Positions 59,807 through 64,000 of a stretch of DNA of 64,000 bases are shown one piece after another. Position numbers and translations under genes: made by a program. Every line of letters starts with the position of its first letter. The first letter of the stretch is position 1. The stretch comes from Paenibacillus sp. FSL R7-0337. Its GTDB lineage: Bacteria; Bacillota; Bacilli; Paenibacillales; Paenibacillaceae. The notes beneath the pieces were generated by a model that searched no databases, was not told the origin of the DNA, and worked only from the letters and a program-made list of their open reading frames with translations. Location: the NCBI RefSeq assembly GCF_037969875.1, contig NZ_CP150218.1:5952001-6016000 (forward strand), read 5' to 3'.

Positions 59807-61039
59807 ATGAAGCGGTACGAAGATTTGTCGCCGTCCTTGCGGTGCATTATGACCCCCGGCCCCGTGGAGGTTGATCCGCGTGTGCTGCGGGCGATGTCTT
59901 ATCCGGTGCTGGGACAATTCGATCCTGAATTCACAGAGATCATGAATGAGACGATGGTGATGCTGCGTGAGCTGTTCGCCACCAAGAATCAGTGGGCGTA
60001 TCCGGTAGACGGGACTTCGCGCTCCGGTATTGAGGCGGTGATGGTCAGCCTGATTGCACCGGGGGAGCGGGTGCTGGTTCCGGTCTTTGGCCGTTTCGGC
60101 CATTTGCTTCATGAGATTGCTGAACGCTGCGGCGCTGAGGTACTCACGATAGAGCAGACCTGGGGCCGTGTCTTTCCCCCGGAAGAGGTAATTGCAGCTA
60201 TACGGAGGTTCAAGCCGGATGTGGTGGCAATGGTTCACGGGGAGACCTCTACAGGCCGTGTGCAGCCGCTGGCCGAGATCGGGCGGGCCTGCCGGGAGCT
60301 GGATGCGCTGCTGATTGTAGACGCGGTGGCGACGATCGGCGGGGTGCCGGTAGAGACGGATGCCTGGATGCTGGATGCCGTGGTCGGCGGAACGCAGAAA
60401 TGCCTGTCCATCCCTTCAGGTATGGCCCCGGTGACGTACAATGACCGGGCTGAGGCCAAGCTGCTGAAGCGCAAGCAGGTAGAGCGCGGACTTAGAACTG
60501 CCGCTGCTGCTGTCAGCGAGCTGCCCGTGGTACGCAGCAATTACCTGGACCTGAGTATGCTGCAGGATTACTGGAGTCCCCGGCGGCTCAATCACCATAC
60601 AGAGATGACCTCCATGCTATACGCTCTGCGTGAAGGCTTGCGGCTGGTCCTGGAGGAAGGGCTGGAAGCGCGGCATGCAAGGCACAGATTCCATGAGCAA
60701 GCCCTTACTGCCGGACTGTCAGCTATGGGGCTGGAGTTATACGGGGAGGCGGATAGCAAGCTGACGGTGGTCACCTGTGTGCACATTCCGGCGGGCATAG
60801 ACGGGGAATCCGTCCGTTCCATGCTGCTGCAGCGTTTCGGTATTGAGATTGCCAGCTCCTTCGGGCCGTTACAAGGCCAGATCTGGCGGATCGGTACCAT
60901 GGGCTTCAGCTGCCGGGAGAATAATGTGCTGCGTCTGCTTGGCGCGCTGGAGGCCGTGCTTATCCGCCACGGGTATGCGGTACCTGCCGGACAGGGTGTT
61001 CAGGCGGCACTTGACGTATATGAGTCAAAAGTAAGATAA
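59807..61039 (+). CDS. pucG: (S)-ureidoglycine-glyoxylate aminotransferase
   Basis: This 410-residue PLP fold type I enzyme has MTPGPVEVDPRVLRAMSYPVLGQFDPEF, AYPVDGTSRSGIEAVMVSLI, HGETSTGRVQPL, VDAVATIGGVP and the Schiff-base Lys in VVGGTQKCLSIPSGMAP. It matches PucG of B. subtilis, which transfers the amino group of ureidoglycine to glyoxylate, giving oxalurate and glycine. It follows allC by 85 bases with SD GGAGGGGGG. A terminator follows. An alanine/serine-glyoxylate aminotransferase role is less likely in this setting. Confidence 0.93.
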   Translation: MKRYEDLSPSLRCIMTPGPVEVDPRVLRAMSYPVLGQFDPEFTEIMNETMVMLRELFATKNQWAYPVDGTSRSGIEAVMVSLIAPGERVLVPVFGRFGHLLHEIAERCGAEVLTIEQTWGRVFPPEEVIAAIRRFKPDVVAMVHGETSTGRVQPLAEIGRACRELDALLIVDAVATIGGVPVETDAWMLDAVVGGTQKCLSIPSGMAPVTYNDRAEAKLLKRKQVERGLRTAAAAVSELPVVRSNYLDLSMLQDYWSPRRLNHHTEMTSMLYALREGLRLVLEEGLEARHARHRFHEQALTAGLSAMGLELYGEADSKLTVVTCVHIPAGIDGESVRSMLLQRFGIEIASSFGPLQGQIWRIGTMGFSCRENNVLRLLGALEAVLIRHGYAVPAGQGVQAALDVYESKVR

Positions 61040-61065
61040 TCATACACAATGCGATTTCTTTAAGT

Positions 61066-61105
61066 GACGGCTTGCGCCCCTGGAGGGGTGTCAGGGCCGT
61101 TTTTT
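61066..61105 (+). terminator. Terminator of the ureide operon
   Basis: ACGGC and CCCCT pair with AGGGG and GCCGT, followed by TTTTTT. Confidence 0.8.
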
Positions 61106-61133
61106 CTAAATAGATAACCGGAAGGGAGTGCAC

Positions 61134-62945
61134 ATGATGACTTATACACGACAACCATTGGCTGATTGCGTGCCTGAGCTGGTAGCTACAGCCCGGGGAG
61201 ATCAGAAGGCTACACTGGTCATTACAGGCGGCAAGCTGGTCAATGTCTGCTCCGGGGAGATTCTGGACGGCATGTCCGTCGCTGTACAAGGCGGGCGCAT
61301 TGCTTACGTCGGCAAGGACGTCTCCCATACGATTGGGGAGAGAACGCAGGTTATTGATGCGGCGGGCAGATACATTGCTCCCGGCCTGATTGACGGACAC
61401 TGCCACATCGAGAGCACTCAATTGACGGTGACTGAATTCGCCCGCGCTGTATTGCCGCTGGGGACGACCGGAGGCTTCTTCGATGCCCATGAGATTGCCA
61501 ACGTGTTCGGGCTTAAGGGAATTAAGCTGATGCTGGACGAGATGCGGGGAACGCCGCTGGCTGCTTATATGCAGGTGGCTTCCTGTGTCCCTTCTGCGGG
61601 TGCGGAATTTGAGACAACCGGCGCGTCGATCGGACCGGAGGAAGTAGCGGAGGCTTACACCTGGGGCGAGGATGTGATCGCACTCGGCGAAGTCATGAAC
61701 TTCCCGGGAGTGGTCTACGGCGATGAGAAGATGATCGGAGAGATCCAGGCCACGCTGCGTGCGGGACGGTATGTTGACGGGCATTTCACCTGGCCGGCGA
61801 GTGACTGGAGACTTCCGGTCTATGCCGCAGCAGGGGTGACCGGGGATCATGAGTGTGTGACGGCTGAGGATGTTATAGAACGCGTACGTCTGGGGATGTA
61901 CGCCAAAATGCGCCGCGGCTCTGCCTGGCATGATGTCGCCAAAACCATCACGGCGCATACCGAGCACGGGTTGGACCCGCGCCGGATGATGCTGGTGACG
62001 GATGACCGCAGCTCCGAATCACTGCGCGATGAGGGGCATATGGATTTTGTCGTACGCCATGCGATCTCCCAGGGGGTGAAGCCGGTCACGGCTTTTCAGA
62101 TGGCAACGATCAACACCGCCGAGCGCTTCGGTGTAGCCCGCGATATCGGCTCTATCACGCCTGGCTCCTGCGCGGATATCATTCTGCTGGACGGTAATCT
62201 GGCCGATGTTCATGTGGTCATGACGATTGCAGCTGGCGTTGTTGTGGCTGAGAACGGCAGCATGACGGCTGAGCTGAGCCCGTACACCTACCCGGATGAA
62301 GTGCTGGCCTCTGTGCATCTGCAGCAGCCTCCGGTTCCCGCAGACTTTGTGATTCATGCGCCGATTGAGGAAGGTGTTCTGGCCACGCGGGTCATCCAAG
62401 TCATTGAGAACCATGTGGAGACCGGCGAGCTGATCATGAGCCTGCCAATAGCTGGATCGGAGCTGGTGGTGCAAGACGGTCTGTGCAAAATCGCTGTTCT
62501 GGAGCGGCACAAGGGAACCGGCAACAAATCCGTCGGGGTTGTACAGGGCATCGGCTTCCGCGAGCCTGCGGCCATAGCGATGACCGTAGCTCATGACAGC
62601 CATAATGTGCTGGTCATCGGCAATGATGATGGACTGATGGCGCAGGCGGCTGCCGCCGTGGCGGAAGCGCAGGGCGGTGTTGCGGTGATTACCGCTGCCG
62701 GAACCACCTTGTTCCCGCTGGCGATTGCCGGACTGATGTCGGCAGAGCCGTTTGAGATTGCCGCCGCGCAATCCGCTGCCATCAGCAAAGCGCTATATGA
62801 TGCGGGGTGTACGCTGAACTATGCTTTTATGACCCTGTCTCTGCTGGCCCTGGCGGTTATCCCCGCACTGCGGATTTCCGATAAAGGCCTGGTGCGGATC
62901 TCCCCCGAAGAGGGTATTCAACTGGTACCGTTGTTCGTTAGCTAA
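61134..62945 (+). CDS. adeC: Adenine deaminase
   Basis: This amidohydrolase deaminates adenine to hypoxanthine plus ammonia. The protein of about 603 residues has the N-terminal composite domain (ITGGKLVNVCSGEILDGMSVAV), the metal motif APGLIDGHCHIESTQLTVTEFARAVLP, GFFDAHEIANVFG, DGHFTWPA, VTDDRSSESLRDEGHMDFVVR and a complete AdeC C-terminal domain (VLVIGNDDGLMAQAAAAV). ATG 61134 or 61137 follows AAGGGAG; an upstream GTG overlaps the ribosome site. It is separated from pucG by a terminator but placed to feed purine bases into the cluster. Confidence 0.94.
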   Translation: MMTYTRQPLADCVPELVATARGDQKATLVITGGKLVNVCSGEILDGMSVAVQGGRIAYVGKDVSHTIGERTQVIDAAGRYIAPGLIDGHCHIESTQLTVTEFARAVLPLGTTGGFFDAHEIANVFGLKGIKLMLDEMRGTPLAAYMQVASCVPSAGAEFETTGASIGPEEVAEAYTWGEDVIALGEVMNFPGVVYGDEKMIGEIQATLRAGRYVDGHFTWPASDWRLPVYAAAGVTGDHECVTAEDVIERVRLGMYAKMRRGSAWHDVAKTITAHTEHGLDPRRMMLVTDDRSSESLRDEGHMDFVVRHAISQGVKPVTAFQMATINTAERFGVARDIGSITPGSCADIILLDGNLADVHVVMTIAAGVVVAENGSMTAELSPYTYPDEVLASVHLQQPPVPADFVIHAPIEEGVLATRVIQVIENHVETGELIMSLPIAGSELVVQDGLCKIAVLERHKGTGNKSVGVVQGIGFREPAAIAMTVAHDSHNVLVIGNDDGLMAQAAAAVAEAQGGVAVITAAGTTLFPLAIAGLMSAEPFEIAAAQSAAISKALYDAGCTLNYAFMTLSLLALAVIPALRISDKGLVRISPEEGIQLVPLFVS

Positions 62946-62982
62946 GGGGAAGGCACACTTTTATTCTAATATTGGGCTACTG

Positions 62983-63019
62983 GGCCATTCAGTCTATTGC
63001 AGACTGGGTGGCTTTTTTT
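62983..63019 (+). terminator. Terminator of adeC
   Basis: GCCA and CAGTC pair with GACTG and TGGC around TATTGCA-type loop bases, followed by seven T. Confidence 0.85.
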
Positions 63020-63546
63020 GTTGCTTAAATTATATGAAATACCGAATACAATCAGTGCTGCTGCGATGACGTATGGCTCCATGCTCCGCAGCCAGTAGCA
63101 TTTGTAGGGAGTTCCTGCAAGATGTCCAACAATGCTATGTATTAGGTTTGATACTCCTACTCTTAAACAGCGGAGCGGGCGGAATGATTGTGGAGAAGCG
63201 GAGCGGTCGCCTTTGTATCCGGATTTTCACCGATTAGGGGAATGAGAAAAATCTGGATACAAGAGCGATTGGAACAACATTCCGTTTGCGGAGCGTGCTC
63301 CAAAGCGTCGCCGTAATTCATACTCCATATCCTGCACCATTATGTCCTCGTCTGTGTGCATGAAAAATATATTAATTAACCGATTTTTCACAGCGTGAAA
63401 CAGAAAATTTTAAGTTTTTAATGAAAAAGCATTAACAATAGGTGCGGAAAAGACGATAATACTTTTAAATTAGTTAAAATTATTGTCGAATCATGAAAAT
63501 TCAGCATATACAGAGAGTCCAAACCTGAGGAACGGGGTGCATGAGA
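63020..63546 (+). other. Gene-free region before the IDEAL-motif gene
   Basis: These 527 bases show no convincing gene. They contain the long inverted repeat at 63213-63262, GC-rich GGAGCG-type words around it, and then a very AT-rich stretch (63360-63480) that looks like a promoter region. TTGTCGAA at 63483-63490 is a Spo0A-type box 57 bases before the next gene. Confidence 0.6.
63213..63262 (+). repeat. Inverted repeat with 15-base arms
   Basis: TTGTATCCGGATTTT (63213-63227) and AAAATCTGGATACAA (63248-63262) pair over all 15 bases in RNA, counting one G-U. No T-run follows. The GGATTTTCACC word recurs at about 46438 beside the other palindromes. Confidence 0.8.
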
Positions 63547-64000
63547 ATGATGAGATTAGAAACGCGCGACATCTTGAATATCACAAGGAAGCAAATTACC
63601 AGTATTTTTAAAATGGAGCCGGTTGAACTGAAATTTGTCAATGACTATCAGGGTGAGCAGTATCTGCTGACCAATGATAAGCTGCATCTCAGCAACCAGC
63701 ATTATTGGGCTAAGGTCATGGAGTGTGTGTTCGAGAACCATGTCAGACCTGTTCTGATGTGCGAGGTGCTCTACTTCCTGCGCAATGAGTTTCTGGAAAG
63801 TGACATCAAGCTGATGTTCTCCTATGATTTTGCGGAGGACTCGGAGGGAACAGCTTCGGCTTCGGCTGAGATCAGCTTCAAGGATTCTCCGGATCTGCAG
63901 CCTGATGAAATTGCTGAATTGATCGATTTTGCGCTGACTTTGCAGGATAAGCAGTGGTTCGAGGAACTGACTGCCAAATATAAACAGCTCACTCTTCAAT
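63547..64000 (+). CDS. IDEAL-motif (YpiB-like) protein, 3' partial
   Basis: The frame runs off the window end after about 151 residues. It starts MMRLETRDILNITRKQITSI, has a mixed alpha/beta body (YLLTNDKLHLSNQHYWAKVM, VLYFLRNEFLESDIKLMFSY), and near the visible end shows IAELIDFALTLQDKQWFEEL, which fits the I/L-D-x-A-L-x(3)-D-x(3)-F-x(2)-L pattern of the IDEAL motif found in Bacillus proteins such as YpiB. ATG 63547 is 9 bases after GGGG; ATG 63541 is too close. The function of such proteins is poorly known. A Spo0A-type box upstream hints at post-exponential control. Confidence 0.7.
   Translation, partial: MMRLETRDILNITRKQITSIFKMEPVELKFVNDYQGEQYLLTNDKLHLSNQHYWAKVMECVFENHVRPVLMCEVLYFLRNEFLESDIKLMFSYDFAEDSEGTASASAEISFKDSPDLQPDEIAELIDFALTLQDKQWFEELTAKYKQLTLQ

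Overview
The window looks like a chromosomal segment of a Paenibacillus-type, spore-forming, low-to-mid GC Gram-positive. Support comes from the infC-rpmI-rplT operon with an L20-type leader, a T-box-controlled ilvBNC-leuA operon, a PerR-boxed peroxiredoxin, Firmicutes-style sigma-A promoters, a soluble phosphorelay-type kinase, an LPxTG surface protein and short palindromic intergenic repeats. I saw no transposase, integrase, phage gene or CRISPR array. The species assignment is inference; no database was searched.

Layout. 1-3.2 kb: the 3' part of a membrane glycosyltransferase, the translation operon infC-rpmI-rplT, and a convergent acyl-CoA thioesterase. 3.5-8.4 kb: a BMP-type nucleoside ABC importer (lipoprotein, double ATPase, two permeases). 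8.5-9.4 kb: a Gly/Tyr-rich protein and a GNAT acetyltransferase. 9.5-15.1 kb: leucine-type T-box, then ilvB-ilvN-ilvC-leuA with two internal RNA hairpins. 15.1-24.7 kb: an accessory block with a 1305-residue AT-rich LPxTG adhesin, a response regulator with a SARP/BTAD output domain, an ECF sigma/anti-sigma/membrane-protein module and an aldo/keto reductase. 25-29 kb: leuB, cut off from the other branched-chain genes; a peroxiredoxin; a folded intergenic RNA candidate; a small Cys protein; and a PAS histidine kinase. 29-35 kb: leucyl aminopeptidase, feoA-feoB with a Cys-rich partner, and an orphan DRE-TIM aldolase-like enzyme. 34.8-44.4 kb: a membrane GGDEF-EAL protein with a degenerate GGDEF, tRNA-Gly, an M20 dipeptidase, an RNA methyltransferase, a Nudix hydrolase, an ASCH protein, an ABC-F protein behind a leader-peptide/terminator attenuator, and a PH-domain protein.

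44.5-62.9 kb: a GC-richer purine/ureide catabolic cluster. It holds a gamma-glutamyltransferase-family enzyme (oxamate amidohydrolase-like), an amidase, the regulator PucR, a MobA-like nucleotidyltransferase, a second complete BMP-type ABC importer, UraD, UraH, allantoinase, allantoate amidohydrolase, the ureidoglycine-glyoxylate aminotransferase PucG and adenine deaminase. Together these suggest import of a purine or ureide, ring opening from 5-hydroxyisourate to allantoin, allantoate and ureidoglycine, transamination to glycine plus oxalurate, and possible onward processing of oxalurate/oxamate. Uricase and xanthine dehydrogenase are not in the window. The window ends inside an IDEAL-motif protein gene.

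Most worth a second look: the apparent oxalurate/oxamate branch, the Gly/Ala/Glu-rich inserts (one an exact-period 66-bp triplication) in several enzymes of this cluster, the shared motif at the pucR and importer promoters, the ABC-F attenuator with a 55-codon leader ORF, the folded RNA candidates at 26954-27023 and 12321-12397, and an 11-bp-phased direct repeat upstream of the adhesin that would suit the neighbouring SARP regulator.
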